This document shows, one piece after another, positions 47,913 through 57,643 of a DNA stretch of 64,000 bases. Under the pieces are notes generated by a model. The model was not told the origin of the DNA, made no database searches, and saw only the letters and a list, made by a program, of their open reading frames with translations. The number at the start of each line of letters is the position of its first letter. The first letter of the stretch is position 1. The position numbers and the translations under genes are program-made. Origin of the DNA: Paractinoplanes atraurantiacus (GTDB taxonomy: Bacteria > Actinomycetota > Actinomycetes > Mycobacteriales > Micromonosporaceae); NCBI RefSeq assembly GCF_900215205.1, contig NZ_OBDY01000038.1, positions 32,644-96,643 on the forward strand. The letters are read 5' to 3'.

Positions 47913-49108
47913 GACGTCCCCTGCGGAGGCGAGAGCACCGCCGGGATCCGGACGCCTCGCGCCGCCAGCATCCGGGCCAGAGCCGCCGCCCCCGGCCCCG
48001 GGCCGCGCAGCCGTCGCCAGGCCGGGACCACTGTGGCCAGGCGCTGGTCGCCGGCCGGGAGCAGGACGCTCACCGACTCGAGCACCCGGCCCTGCTCGCC
48101 CCGCCGGACCTGGAGCACCACCTGCAGGGCCGCCACCACCTGCGCGTGCAGCGCCGCGCGGGGCAGCCCACCCAGCAGGCCGAGCGCCTCCAGGCGGGCC
48201 GGCACGTCGGCCGGCGCGTTCGCGTGCAGGGTGCCCGCGCCGCCCTCGTGGCCCGTGTTCAGCGCGCCCAGCAGGTCGACGATCTCGGCGCCGCGGCACT
48301 CGCCGATCACCAGGCGGTCGGGGCGCATGCGCAGCGCCTGGCGGACCAGGTCGGTCAGGCCGATCGCGCCGGCGCCCTCCACGTTCGACGTGCGCGTCTG
48401 CAGGGACACCACGTGCGGATGCACCGGGCGCAGCTCGGCCGCGTCCTCGACCAGGACGACCCGCTCGGTCGGCGGCACCAGGCCGAGCAGCGTGGCCAGC
48501 AGGGTGGTCTTGCCGCTGCCCGTGCCTCCCGTGACCAGATAGGCCAGGCGGGCCGCCACGATCGCCGCCAGCACCGGGGCCACCGTCGGCGGGACCGTGC
48601 CGTGATCGACCAGCTCGTCGAGGGTGAACGGCCGTTGCCGGAACGTGCGCAGCGACAGATACGGCCCGTCGGTGGCGACCGGCGGCAGCACCGCGTGCAG
48701 CCGGGTGCCGTCGGGCAGGCGCGCGTCCGCGTACGGCCGGCCGTCGTCGAGCCGCCGCCCGCAGGCCGCCGCGAGCCTCTGCGCGAGCCGGCGAACCTCG
48801 TCGTGATCGCCCAGCGGAACCGGCACGCGGCACAGGCCGGCGCCCCGGTCGACCCAGACCTCGAGGCCGTTGACCAGGATGTCGGTCACCGCCGGGTCGT
48901 CGAGCAGCGGCGCCAGCGGGCCGGCGCCGACGAGCTGGTCGCGCACCCGGTCGGCGAGCCGCAGCACCGCCGTGTCGCCCAGCACCGCCGCGCCCGGCTC
49001 CCGCCGCACCGCCTGCACCACGGCCGCCGGAGTGGCCTCGACACCCTCCATCGCGAACCGGTGGCGCACCCGCCCGGCCACCGCGGGCGCGGACCCGTAC
49101 GCCGTCAT
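47909..49108 (-). CDS. tadA: Tad/CpaF secretion ATPase
   Basis: A 399-aa type II/IV secretion ATPase. Walker A GGTGSGKT near residue 197, the Asp box VLVEDAAELRP, Walker B IGECRGAEIVDLL with HEGGAGTLHANAP (His box) and RLEALGLL (arginine finger region). It powers pilus assembly or secretion through TadB/TadC. ATG 49108 overlaps the Ssd stop (ATGA). The N-terminal domain (QAVRREPGAAVLGDTAV) is typical of CpaF. Equivalent of Rv3659c. Confidence 0.97.
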   Translation of the reverse strand: MTAYGSAPAVAGRVRHRFAMEGVEATPAAVVQAVRREPGAAVLGDTAVLRLADRVRDQLVGAGPLAPLLDDPAVTDILVNGLEVWVDRGAGLCRVPVPLGDHDEVRRLAQRLAAACGRRLDDGRPYADARLPDGTRLHAVLPPVATDGPYLSLRTFRQRPFTLDELVDHGTVPPTVAPVLAAIVAARLAYLVTGGTGSGKTTLLATLLGLVPPTERVVLVEDAAELRPVHPHVVSLQTRTSNVEGAGAIGLTDLVRQALRMRPDRLVIGECRGAEIVDLLGALNTGHEGGAGTLHANAPADVPARLEALGLLGGLPRAALHAQVVAALQVVLQVRRGEQGRVLESVSVLLPAGDQRLATVVPAWRRLRGPGPGAAALARMLAARGVRIPAVLSPPQGTS

Positions 49109-50160
49109 GCCGCCTCCAAGAGCTCGCCGACCAGCCGGCGGCAGAGCTCGGCCAGCTCGCCCCGGCCCGTCTCGCCGGGCGCTATGCCACGCTCGAGGGC
49201 CTGGCACATCGCCGGCTCGGGCCGCAGCGCCCCGGCCAGCGGCAGTTTCAGCGACGAGGCCACGTCGCGCGGCTTGAGCCGCCCCGGCGCCGGGCCGCGG
49301 ACCACCACCGACAGCTCGTCGCGGTGGGTCAGCACCATCTGGGCGACCCGGGTCGCCGCGGCCACCGCCCGCACCTCGGCCGGGACGATCAGCAGCGCCC
49401 GGTCGGCCGACTCGAGCGCCAGCACCCCGGCGTCGTCGAGCCGGCGGGGCAGGTCGGCGACGATCACGTCGCGGGCCCGGCGCGCGGCGTCGATGGTCGC
49501 CGCCATCGCGGGGGCGGGCACGGGCGGCGACTCGTTGCGGGCGAACGACAGCAGCACCAGATCGCCCCGGTGCGGCAGCGCCCTGATCAGCGCTGGCGGA
49601 TCGACCCGGCCCTCCGTCTCGGCGAGCGAGGACCAGCGCAGGCCGTCTTCGTGTTCCCAGCCGAGCAGCAGGTCGAGGCCACCACCGAGCGGATCGCCGT
49701 CGATCAGCAGCGTGCGGTGCCCGGCGCCGGCGGCGGTCACCGCGAGACCGCTCGACAGGATGCTGGCGCCGGCGCCGCCACGGCCGCCGATCACGGCCAC
49801 CACCCGGCCCACCGGCTGGTCACGCTGCTCGGCGAAGCGGTCGACCACCCACGCCTCGGCGGTCGGCAGCTCGATGATGTGCTCGGCCCCGCTGGCGCGG
49901 GCGAGCCGGTCGAGCACCGGCGGCAGCTCACCGCGGTAGACGACGGCGACCCGTGAGCGGCGGGGTAATCGGGCCCGGCCGCACGCCTGGAGCTGGTCGG
50001 CCCCGAGCATGACCAGCGGGGCCAGGCCGTACCGGGCGCGGGCGGCCACCGGGTCGGGCGCCACGTCGACCTGGGTGCCTCCGGCGGCGGCGAGCCGGAG
50101 CAGGTCATCGAGCAGGTCGGGGTCGGCGGTGACGACGAGGGGCAGGCGAGGTGCGGACAT
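49105..50160 (-). CDS. Septum-site/CpaE-like ATPase (Ssd family)
   Basis: A 351-aa MinD/ParA-superfamily protein related to Ssd (Rv3660c) and CpaE. A receiver-like N-domain (PLVVTADPDLLDDLLRLAAA) is followed by the P-loop region VVAVIGGRGGAGASILSSG: the usual (K/R)GGxGK(T/S) has Arg but the P-loop Lys is Ala, so ATP binding may be weak. DGDPLGGGLDLLLGWE is the switch-I-like region. Ssd proteins localise Tad or division machinery. First gene of the tad operon; ATG 50160 is preceded by GCGCC only, so it may rely on an upstream promoter near 50,200. Confidence 0.92.
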   Translation of the reverse strand: MSAPRLPLVVTADPDLLDDLLRLAAAGGTQVDVAPDPVAARARYGLAPLVMLGADQLQACGRARLPRRSRVAVVYRGELPPVLDRLARASGAEHIIELPTAEAWVVDRFAEQRDQPVGRVVAVIGGRGGAGASILSSGLAVTAAGAGHRTLLIDGDPLGGGLDLLLGWEHEDGLRWSSLAETEGRVDPPALIRALPHRGDLVLLSFARNESPPVPAPAMAATIDAARRARDVIVADLPRRLDDAGVLALESADRALLIVPAEVRAVAAATRVAQMVLTHRDELSVVVRGPAPGRLKPRDVASSLKLPLAGALRPEPAMCQALERGIAPGETGRGELAELCRRLVGELLEAA

Positions 50161-50318
50161 GGCGCCCACGGTGGCGAAGGCCGGTAGGGCTCGGCAACGG
50201 GGCCTGTGGACAGCCGGAGCGCCTGTGGATAGCGACCGGACGCGGCCCGGATGTGCTACGGACGGACTACCGCTGAGGCCTGTTGGGTATGTTGTTTCGG
50301 GACACGGATGGGGTTGGC

Positions 50319-50675
50319 ATGGAGAGCTCGTTCCAGCGCACACTCGCCGACGACGGCGGGGCCACGATCGTCGTCGCGGGCGAGGTCGACTTCTCAAACG
50401 CTGACGAGCTGGCGGATTGTGTGCGCGCGGCGGTCGCCGAGTGGTCACCACCGACCGTGCGGATCGATCTCGGAGCGGCGAGCTTCATCGACTCGAGCGG
50501 CCTCGGCGCCTTGATCGAGGGCTACCGCGCGGCCGGCGAGGCCGGCGCGACCTTCGTCGTGGTCAACCCGTCGCCGTCGTTCCGGCGCGTTCTCGACGTC
50601 ACCGGCCTGTGCGAGTTCTTCGGCTTGAGCTTCGAGAGCGAGACGGCCGATCAGAGCCGGGCCACCGGCGCATAG
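50319..50675 (+). CDS. STAS-domain anti-sigma-factor antagonist
   Basis: A 118-aa STAS protein: VVAGEVDFSNADELADCV, then ASFIDSSGLGALIEGYRAA with the phosphorylatable Ser (59) and a C-terminal strand/helix (VTGLCEFFGLSFES). ATG 50319 is chosen; an in-frame start at 50283 is possible but weaker. It stands alone, divergent from the tad operon, without a cognate kinase; it may respond to the RsbW-like protein at 42300 or a distant one. It is followed by three stacked hairpins (50683-50775). Confidence 0.9.
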   Translation: MESSFQRTLADDGGATIVVAGEVDFSNADELADCVRAAVAEWSPPTVRIDLGAASFIDSSGLGALIEGYRAAGEAGATFVVVNPSPSFRRVLDVTGLCEFFGLSFESETADQSRATGA

Positions 50676-50682
50676 GGAACGA

Positions 50683-50775
50683 CCCCCGTCGGGGGAGACG
50701 GGGGCCGTCCGAGGATTCGGCTCCGGGGGGGTCGAGCCGAATCGCTCGGTGATTACGGGGGGCGTAATCACCGAG
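50683..50775. other. Three consecutive hairpins with G-rich loops
   Basis: Directly after the STAS gene are three perfect stems: CCCCCGTC/GACGGGGG (50683-50704, 6-base loop), GATTCGGCTC/GAGCCGAATC (50714-50743, 10-base loop with seven G), and CTCGGTGATTACG/CGTAATCACCGAG (50745-50775, loop GGGGG). The stems are unrelated, but each loop is G-rich. Termination is one explanation for the first; the stack as a whole may be a structured RNA. Confidence 0.75.
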
Positions 50776-50983
50776 GGCTTGAGTAAAAGAGCGCAACCGT
50801 AACAACATGAATCCCGATCGCAACAGCACAAGCATGCCTCACGGATGCAGCGCAGTCGAGTACCGATTGTGTCCGAGTGGGATATGCCTGCCCGTCTGAC
50901 CGTTTTCACAGCGCGTCACCATCGATGGGCTCGACGCGCCGAGGGCCACGAAGGTCGGCACGGTACGGCTACACTTGCCGCCC

Positions 50984-51781
50984 GTGGGCCTCAGTGCCGC
51001 GTTTTTCGACCTCGACAAGACCGTCATCGCCAAGTCCAGCGCGCTGGCCTTCGGACGGCCTTTCTACCGTGATGGCCTGATCAGCCGCCGCGACGTCGTG
51101 AAATCCGCTTACGCACAGCTCATGTTCCGGCTGGGCGGCGGCTCCGACGAGCAGACCATGAGCCGCACGCGTGACTACCTCGCGGCGCTCTCCAAAGGCT
51201 GGCGCGTCGAGCAGTTGCAGCAGATCGTCGCCGAGACGCTCGAGGAGCTCATCAACCCCTATGTCTACGCCGAGGCGGCGACGCTGATCGCCGAGCATCA
51301 GGCGGCCGGCCGCGACGTCGTGCTGGTCTCCGCCTCGGGCGACGAGATGGTCCGCCCGATCGGGGCGCTGCTGGGCATCACCGATGTCATCGCGACGCGC
51401 ATGAGCATCGTCGACGGCCGCTACAGCGGCGAGGTCGAGTTCTACGCGGCCGGCCCGAGCAAGGTGGTCGGCATCCGTGAGCTGGCCGCCGAGCGCGGTT
51501 ACGACCTGGCCGAGTGCTATGCCTACTCCGACTCGGTCACCGACCTGCCGATGCTCGAGGCGGTCGGTCACCCCAGCGCCGTCAACCCCGATCGCGCCCT
51601 GCGCCGCGCCGCCGTCGAGAACTCCTGGCCCATCCTCGAGTTCCGCCACCCCATCCCGCTGAGCAGGCGCCTGCGCGATCGCCCGGCCGTCCCGGTCGCC
51701 GCCGCTCTGAGCGTCGGCGTCGGCGCCGCCATCGGCATCGCGATCTACGCACGCCATCGGCGCACCAAGACTCTGGCCTGA
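50984..51781 (+). CDS. HAD-IB hydrolase (SerB-like, membrane-anchored)
   Basis: A 265-aa HAD-IB family phosphatase. Motif I AFFDLDKTVI (DxDxT), helical cap with YRDGLISRRDVVK, motif II VLVSASGDEM, motif III/IV CYAYSDSVTDLPMLEAVG. Near the C-terminus VAAALSVGVGAAIGIAIYA is a single membrane helix with a basic tail. Substrates of this branch are lysophospholipids or small phosphates; here unknown. GTG 50984 follows TACACT (50970-50975) by eight bases, indicating a leaderless transcript; TTG 50975 would lie inside the promoter. Equivalent of Rv3661. Confidence 0.92.
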   Translation: MGLSAAFFDLDKTVIAKSSALAFGRPFYRDGLISRRDVVKSAYAQLMFRLGGGSDEQTMSRTRDYLAALSKGWRVEQLQQIVAETLEELINPYVYAEAATLIAEHQAAGRDVVLVSASGDEMVRPIGALLGITDVIATRMSIVDGRYSGEVEFYAAGPSKVVGIRELAAERGYDLAECYAYSDSVTDLPMLEAVGHPSAVNPDRALRRAAVENSWPILEFRHPIPLSRRLRDRPAVPVAAALSVGVGAAIGIAIYARHRRTKTLA

Positions 51782-52303
51782 CTTCACATTATTTTGTACG
51801 GGGTTGGCACCAGCGCCCCGATGCGACAGGGCCGCCAGTCGCCGGGCGCAAGGTCAATGACCAGCGCGAATGCCTTCGGTCTGAGTAATTTCGAGGACGC
51901 ACTTTGGGCCCGGAAACCCTGGCGATCATGCGGCGACGGGCGTAGAAAGAACTGGCGAGGTTCGAAGCGGAAAGCCCGGGATAACCGGAAATTCCGTAGT
52001 CCGGATCTCGTGCACGGCCACCGGGAACCCACGCGCGATCAGCCACGGCAGGCACGTTGCGGCGGGACCTGGGCCACCGGGCTCCCACAGTGGACTCGCG
52101 AGGCTCTGGACCGTCGACAACGACCCAGGTGCACGCTTGATAACCCGGTCCGGACGCGCAAAGCCGGCGCCCCATGCGGGACGCCGGCTCTATTTTCTGC
52201 CTTTGACGGTTTGAGCGTGAGCACCGAACCGGCCGGTCGTGCGTGAGGAGAACGAGTTGCACCCAGCCGGTGCGACGAAGCGGGGGCTTCTCGCGGATGC
52301 GTA
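51782..52303. other. Long intergenic region (522 bp), no supported gene
   Basis: Both strands have open frames, but none has a family signature or RBS and the amino-acid composition is unusual. It contains a good intrinsic terminator (52162-52189 then TATTTTCT) and an AT-richer start (ACTTCACATTATTTTGTAC). An unannotated RNA ending at the terminator is possible. Confidence 0.35.
52162..52189 (+). terminator. Rho-independent terminator
   Basis: AGCCGGCG (52162-52169) pairs with CGCCGGCT (52182-52189); inner C/G bases add a short second stem, and TATTTTCT follows on the plus strand. It is 381 bp beyond the HAD-IB stop, so either a long 3' UTR or a separate RNA ends here. Confidence 0.7.
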
Positions 52304-52783
52304 CTAAATGGGGTTTCTTGCCTCTAGATGCCTGTTGCGCAGTTCGTGATAGACGGCTTTGAAGAGTTTGGGGCGCGAGTGGAAGTCGACGCCCTGCGCC
52401 CAGAGCTCGGTGTTGACCGTGGAGCCGTCGGCGCGCTCGATGAGGACCGTCAGCCCGCTCTCGATCTCCCACGGGCCGAGCTTGTGCGTGGCTTTGTGCA
52501 GGCGCACGTGGGCGATCTCGGCCCAGCTCATCGTGTGTGACCGGAGCAGACCGCGGATGCGCAGGCCGGCCGGGCCGACGTAGGCGCCCATCTGGAGGAT
52601 GCGGTAGGAGCCGAGCACCCAGACGGCGGCCAGGACGCCGGCGAGCACGCGGATGCCGTGACCGCTGAGATCGAATTGGCGAGCCGTGGCCCAGCCGAGC
52701 AACGCCAATGCAGCGATCTCCCAGCCGATTACCAGCCAACGTCCCGTACCCGGCGTGTACGGGCGCTCCCAGGTCGTCTCCAC
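52304..52783 (-). CDS. PH-domain-like membrane protein
   Basis: A 159-aa protein with two N-terminal membrane helices (WLVIGWEIAALALLGWATA and VLAGVLAAVWVLGSYRI) followed by a PH-like beta domain (VGPAGLRIRGLLRSHTMSWAEIAHVRL, ESGLTVLIERADGSTVNTELW). Actinobacterial PH-domain proteins of this type are of unknown function. ATG 52783 is chosen without alternatives. It precedes the Fic-like gene by 60 bp in the same direction? No: the Fic-like gene is upstream on the minus strand and ends at 52844, so the two may share a transcript. Confidence 0.75.
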   Translation of the reverse strand: METTWERPYTPGTGRWLVIGWEIAALALLGWATARQFDLSGHGIRVLAGVLAAVWVLGSYRILQMGAYVGPAGLRIRGLLRSHTMSWAEIAHVRLHKATHKLGPWEIESGLTVLIERADGSTVNTELWAQGVDFHSRPKLFKAVYHELRNRHLEARNPI

Positions 52784-52843
52784 GCGAGCGAGTATTCCAG
52801 CGGAATTGTCATGATCCGGCGGTGTGCGGAAAAGACTGACCGA

Positions 52844-53575
52844 TCAGACGGAGGCGAGGACCCCATCGCCGATGCGGGTGATCTCATCGGCGGCCTCTGT
52901 GACCGCTGCGGCGTAATGACGCAGCCATGATCGGACGCCGTCGGGGGTCCCGGTCGCGTAGGCGCCGGCCGAACCGACGTATTCCGGCTCGCGGTTGTGG
53001 TGGCCGACCTCGACCGCGACCAGCCCGCGAGGGTCGAAGCCGCGGTTGATCAGCGTGAGGTGGGCGGCGGCGCGGGCGACGACGCCGGCCGGACCGGCGA
53101 ACGGGCGCAGCGTGATCAGCTCGGCGTGCACGATCGCGGCCAGCAGCAGGGGCGGCGTCTTGTCGTTGCCGGCCACCAGGCCGGAGAGGGCGTCGACGCG
53201 GTCGGCGGCGCCGGTGAGACGGCCCAGATCGGCCGCCGGGACGACGCCGCGCGCGGCGAGCACGTGCAGCTTGGCCAGCACCTGGCGGGGAGCGCGCGGC
53301 CACAGATCGACGAGGCCGCCGAGGCTCTCGGCGACGCGCAGGGCGCCCTGGACCACCGGGTCGGTGACCGTGCCACCGCGGACCTCGTCGAGGTCGTAGA
53401 CGTTGCCCTCCAGCGCGGCGCTGGCCACGGCGCCGCGCAGGCTGGCCTCGGCCGCCACCTGACCGCCGTGACGGCGCAGAGCGCGGTGACGCATCGCGGC
53501 GTCGACGCGATCACGCGCTTCGGTCAGCGCCGGAGCGACGTCGGCGAGCTCGAGCAGCGGGGCGAGTGGATCCAC
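52844..53575 (-). CDS. Fic-like fold protein with degenerate active site (Rv3662c-like)
   Basis: A 243-aa helical protein. It shows the Fic-like arrangement: EASLRGAVASAALEGN followed by an N-terminal helix (resembling an inhibitory alpha-inh region), ELITLRPFAGPAGVVARAAAH at ~150-170 in the place of the HPFxxGNGRxxR motif, and a C-terminal helix LTLINRGFDP. The catalytic His and the GNGR asparagine/arginine are missing (LRPFAGPAGV), so AMP-transfer is not expected. GTG 53575 is chosen over 53608. It resembles the Rv3662c position next to acs. Function unknown. Confidence 0.7.
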   Translation of the reverse strand: MDPLAPLLELADVAPALTEARDRVDAAMRHRALRRHGGQVAAEASLRGAVASAALEGNVYDLDEVRGGTVTDPVVQGALRVAESLGGLVDLWPRAPRQVLAKLHVLAARGVVPAADLGRLTGAADRVDALSGLVAGNDKTPPLLLAAIVHAELITLRPFAGPAGVVARAAAHLTLINRGFDPRGLVAVEVGHHNREPEYVGSAGAYATGTPDGVRSWLRHYAAAVTEAADEITRIGDGVLASV

Positions 53576-53776
53576 GCCGGTAAGACTACAGAAACATGGG
53601 CTGCACAAAACGGCTCGGAACTGGCAAGATTCGCGCAGGACCGATCAATGGGCGGTCATCCAGCGCGCCCATGATGCCACCCGGCGCGCTGGGTGACGCA
53701 ACCCTCGCCGGTCACATCAGGCCTGACTAATGTGCAACAAAGAAGCCCCGGTCAGCAGTGAAGAGGAGCCGCCCTC

Positions 53777-55762
<1,986 letters not shown>

Positions 55763-55781
55763 CCGTTTCCTATACGCTGTG

Positions 55782-55809
55782 GCGCCGCGGCCCGTCAGGG
55801 CCGCGGCGC
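55782..55809. terminator. Perfect 12-bp hairpin after acs
   Basis: GCGCCGCGGCCC pairs with GGGCCGCGGCGC around GTCA. It lies 20 bp after the acs stop, and TATACGCT (55771-55778), a promoter-like hexamer, lies just before it, so the hairpin may also be in the leader of the lipoprotein mRNA. Confidence 0.7.
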
Positions 55810-55827
55810 TTCGGTCACGGGGGTTCC

Positions 55828-56337
55828 ATGGTCAAGACCTTTGGGGGTACGGCGGTAGCGCTGTCCCTCGGCATAGTGGTGCTGAGCGGGTGTTCGAGCG
55901 ATTCCCCGCCGCCCGCCGCGGCTGCTCCGGCCCCTGCGGCTCCTCTCGCGGCGGCCACCAGCTCTGTCACCGCGGCCGCGCCGCCGCCCGGCACCGCCGC
56001 GCCCGCCCCGGTCTCCTCGCCTCCGGCCCCTGTGGCCGGCCAGTCGACGTCGGCCGCGGCCCCGACGGCCACCCCCAGCCGCCCCGCCGGCGTGCACGTG
56101 CCCAACGTCGGCGGCATCCAGCCGGGGTGGGTGAACGGCAAGGTCACCGGCGTCTCCGGCTCCTGCCTGACCGTCAAGGACGACACCGGCGTCACCTGGA
56201 GCCTCTACTCGGCCGGCGCCGTACCGGTCACCGCCGGCACCGCGATCCGTGCCCGAGTGAACCCCGGCCCGACGAAAATCAACTGCGGCAAGGGCCAACC
56301 GGGCACGCTCGTACGGGCCATGGTCGCAGGCAGCTGA
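55828..56337 (+). CDS. Pro/Ala-rich lipoprotein with OB-like C-terminal domain
   Basis: A 169-aa lipoprotein: signal MVKTFGGTAVALSLGIVVL with lipobox LSGC (Cys22). Residues ~23-90 are a Pro/Ala/Ser/Thr spacer; the last ~75 residues form a beta domain (NVGGIQPGWVNGKVTGVSG, SCLTVKDDTGVTWSLYS, TAGTAIRARVNPG) reminiscent of small OB-type 'DUF5666'-like domains, with two Cys that could form a disulfide. ATG 55828 has GGGGG upstream. It lies between acs and the alpha/beta hydrolase; function unknown. Confidence 0.82.
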   Translation: MVKTFGGTAVALSLGIVVLSGCSSDSPPPAAAAPAPAAPLAAATSSVTAAAPPPGTAAPAPVSSPPAPVAGQSTSAAAPTATPSRPAGVHVPNVGGIQPGWVNGKVTGVSGSCLTVKDDTGVTWSLYSAGAVPVTAGTAIRARVNPGPTKINCGKGQPGTLVRAMVAGS

Positions 56338-56360
56338 CGCGAGCGCCTACCCTGGAGGGC

Positions 56361-57284
56361 ATGGGCGGTCGGGTGGATGAGTCGTGCGTGCTGGTGGACG
56401 GCCCGTGGACACATCGCTTCGTCGGCGCCAACGGCAGCCGCTTCCACGTCGTGGAGGCCGGCACCGGCCCGCTCGTGCTGTTCCTGCACGGCTTCCCGGA
56501 GTTCTGGTGGGCCTGGCACGACATCCTGCCCCGGGTCGCCGACGCCGGCTTCCGGGCCGTGGCGATGGACCTGCGCGGCTACGGCGCCAGCGACAAGCCG
56601 CCGCGAGGCTACGACGGCTACACCATGGCGGCCGACGTCACCGGCACGATCCGGGCCCTCGGCGAGCGCAACGCGACCATCGTGGGCGCCGGCGCCGGCG
56701 GCATGATCGCCTGGGCGGCCGCCGCGTTCCATCCCAAGCTGGTCAACCGCCTGGTCGTGCTGGGCGCGGCCCACCCGCTGCGGCTGCGGGCGGCCCTGTT
56801 CGCCGACCCGCGCGGCCAGCTCTCCGCCTCCACGTCGGCGCTGCGCTTCCAGGTGCCGCGCTACGAGCACGTGCTCACCCGCGACGACGCGGCGATGGTC
56901 GGCGAGCTGATGACCCGCTGGACCGGTCCCCAGTGGAGAGAGACGCCCGAGTTCGACGACTACGTGCGCCGGTGCCGCGAGGCCATGCAGATCCCGCAGG
57001 CGGCGTTCTGCGCCCTCGAGGCCTATCGCTGGGTCTTCCGCAGCGCGATCCGGCTCCAAGGCTACCGATTCGTCAAGCTGATGCAGAAACCCCTGGTCAC
57101 TCCGACCCTGCAACTGCACGGCGAGCTCGACACCGCCACCCTGCCCCGCACGGCTCAGGGTTCCGGGCGCTACGTCATCGCGCCGTACGAGTGGCGGCTG
57201 ATCCCCGACGCCGGCCATTTCCTGCACCAGGAGGCGACCGACATGGTCACCGGCGAGATCCTCCGCTGGGCGAAGACCAGTTAG
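56361..57284 (+). CDS. Alpha/beta hydrolase, epoxide-hydrolase-like, without canonical nucleophile
   Basis: A 307-aa alpha/beta-hydrolase. The oxyanion motif LFLHGFPEFWWAWHDILP, MDLRGYGASDKP, the acid LHGELDTATLP (Asp) and DAGHFLHQEATD (His) place it with epoxide hydrolases and haloalkane dehalogenases. At the nucleophile elbow, residues 109-114 read GAGAGG where GHDWGG (Asp) is expected, so the nucleophile is absent. ATG 56361 has GGAGGG directly before it. It resembles EphE (Rv3670) by context. It may act on a non-epoxide substrate, be a lyase, or be catalytically dead. Confidence 0.85.
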   Translation: MGGRVDESCVLVDGPWTHRFVGANGSRFHVVEAGTGPLVLFLHGFPEFWWAWHDILPRVADAGFRAVAMDLRGYGASDKPPRGYDGYTMAADVTGTIRALGERNATIVGAGAGGMIAWAAAAFHPKLVNRLVVLGAAHPLRLRAALFADPRGQLSASTSALRFQVPRYEHVLTRDDAAMVGELMTRWTGPQWRETPEFDDYVRRCREAMQIPQAAFCALEAYRWVFRSAIRLQGYRFVKLMQKPLVTPTLQLHGELDTATLPRTAQGSGRYVIAPYEWRLIPDAGHFLHQEATDMVTGEILRWAKTS

Positions 57285-57643
57285 ATCCGCTGCTCGTGCA
57301 GCTCGGAGACCTCATGCACCGGGGCCCACCCCTGGTAGACGCCGAAGTCGAACTCCTCGAGGCCGAGCTGGCGGGCGATCGGGGCGCGGCCGCCCGCGTA
57401 CTCCACCCGAAGCCACGAGTCGGTCTCGGCCAGCACGATGAACGGGGCGCCGCGCCACGAACAGGTCGTGCGCACGTAGACCAGCTCTTCGTACTCGTTG
57501 GGGCTCAGCACCCGCACGTACCGGCCCGGGCGTACCTCTTCGAAGCCGTCAGCCGGCTCCTCACGGTAGATCCGGACGTTGTCGCCGTCCGGCACCGCGT
57601 CGTACTCCCGGCCCTGCCAGGTGGCCACGTATCCGTCGCGCAT
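57281..57643 (-). CDS. Hypothetical protein downstream of the SseB-repeat gene
   Basis: A 120-aa protein (ATG 57643; GTG 57646 overlaps the previous stop as GTGA). It is beta-rich: MRDGYVATWQGREYDAVPDG, RYVRVLSPNEYEELVYVRTT, then APFIVLAETDSWLRVEYAGG and a C-terminal QGWAPVHEVSELHEQRI. I do not recognise it. Translational coupling to the SseB-repeat gene suggests an immunity-like or chaperone partner, since small beta proteins follow large polymorphic proteins in T7SS loci; inference only. It converges on the hydrolase gene with a 4-bp overlap. Confidence 0.6.
   Translation of the reverse strand: MRDGYVATWQGREYDAVPDGDNVRIYREEPADGFEEVRPGRYVRVLSPNEYEELVYVRTTCSWRGAPFIVLAETDSWLRVEYAGGRAPIARQLGLEEFDFGVYQGWAPVHEVSELHEQRI

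Noticed and set aside
51794..52246. 150-codon plus-strand frame in the long intergenic region
   Set aside because: No ribosome-binding site or family signature; Arg-rich composition and a terminator hairpin inside its 3' end.
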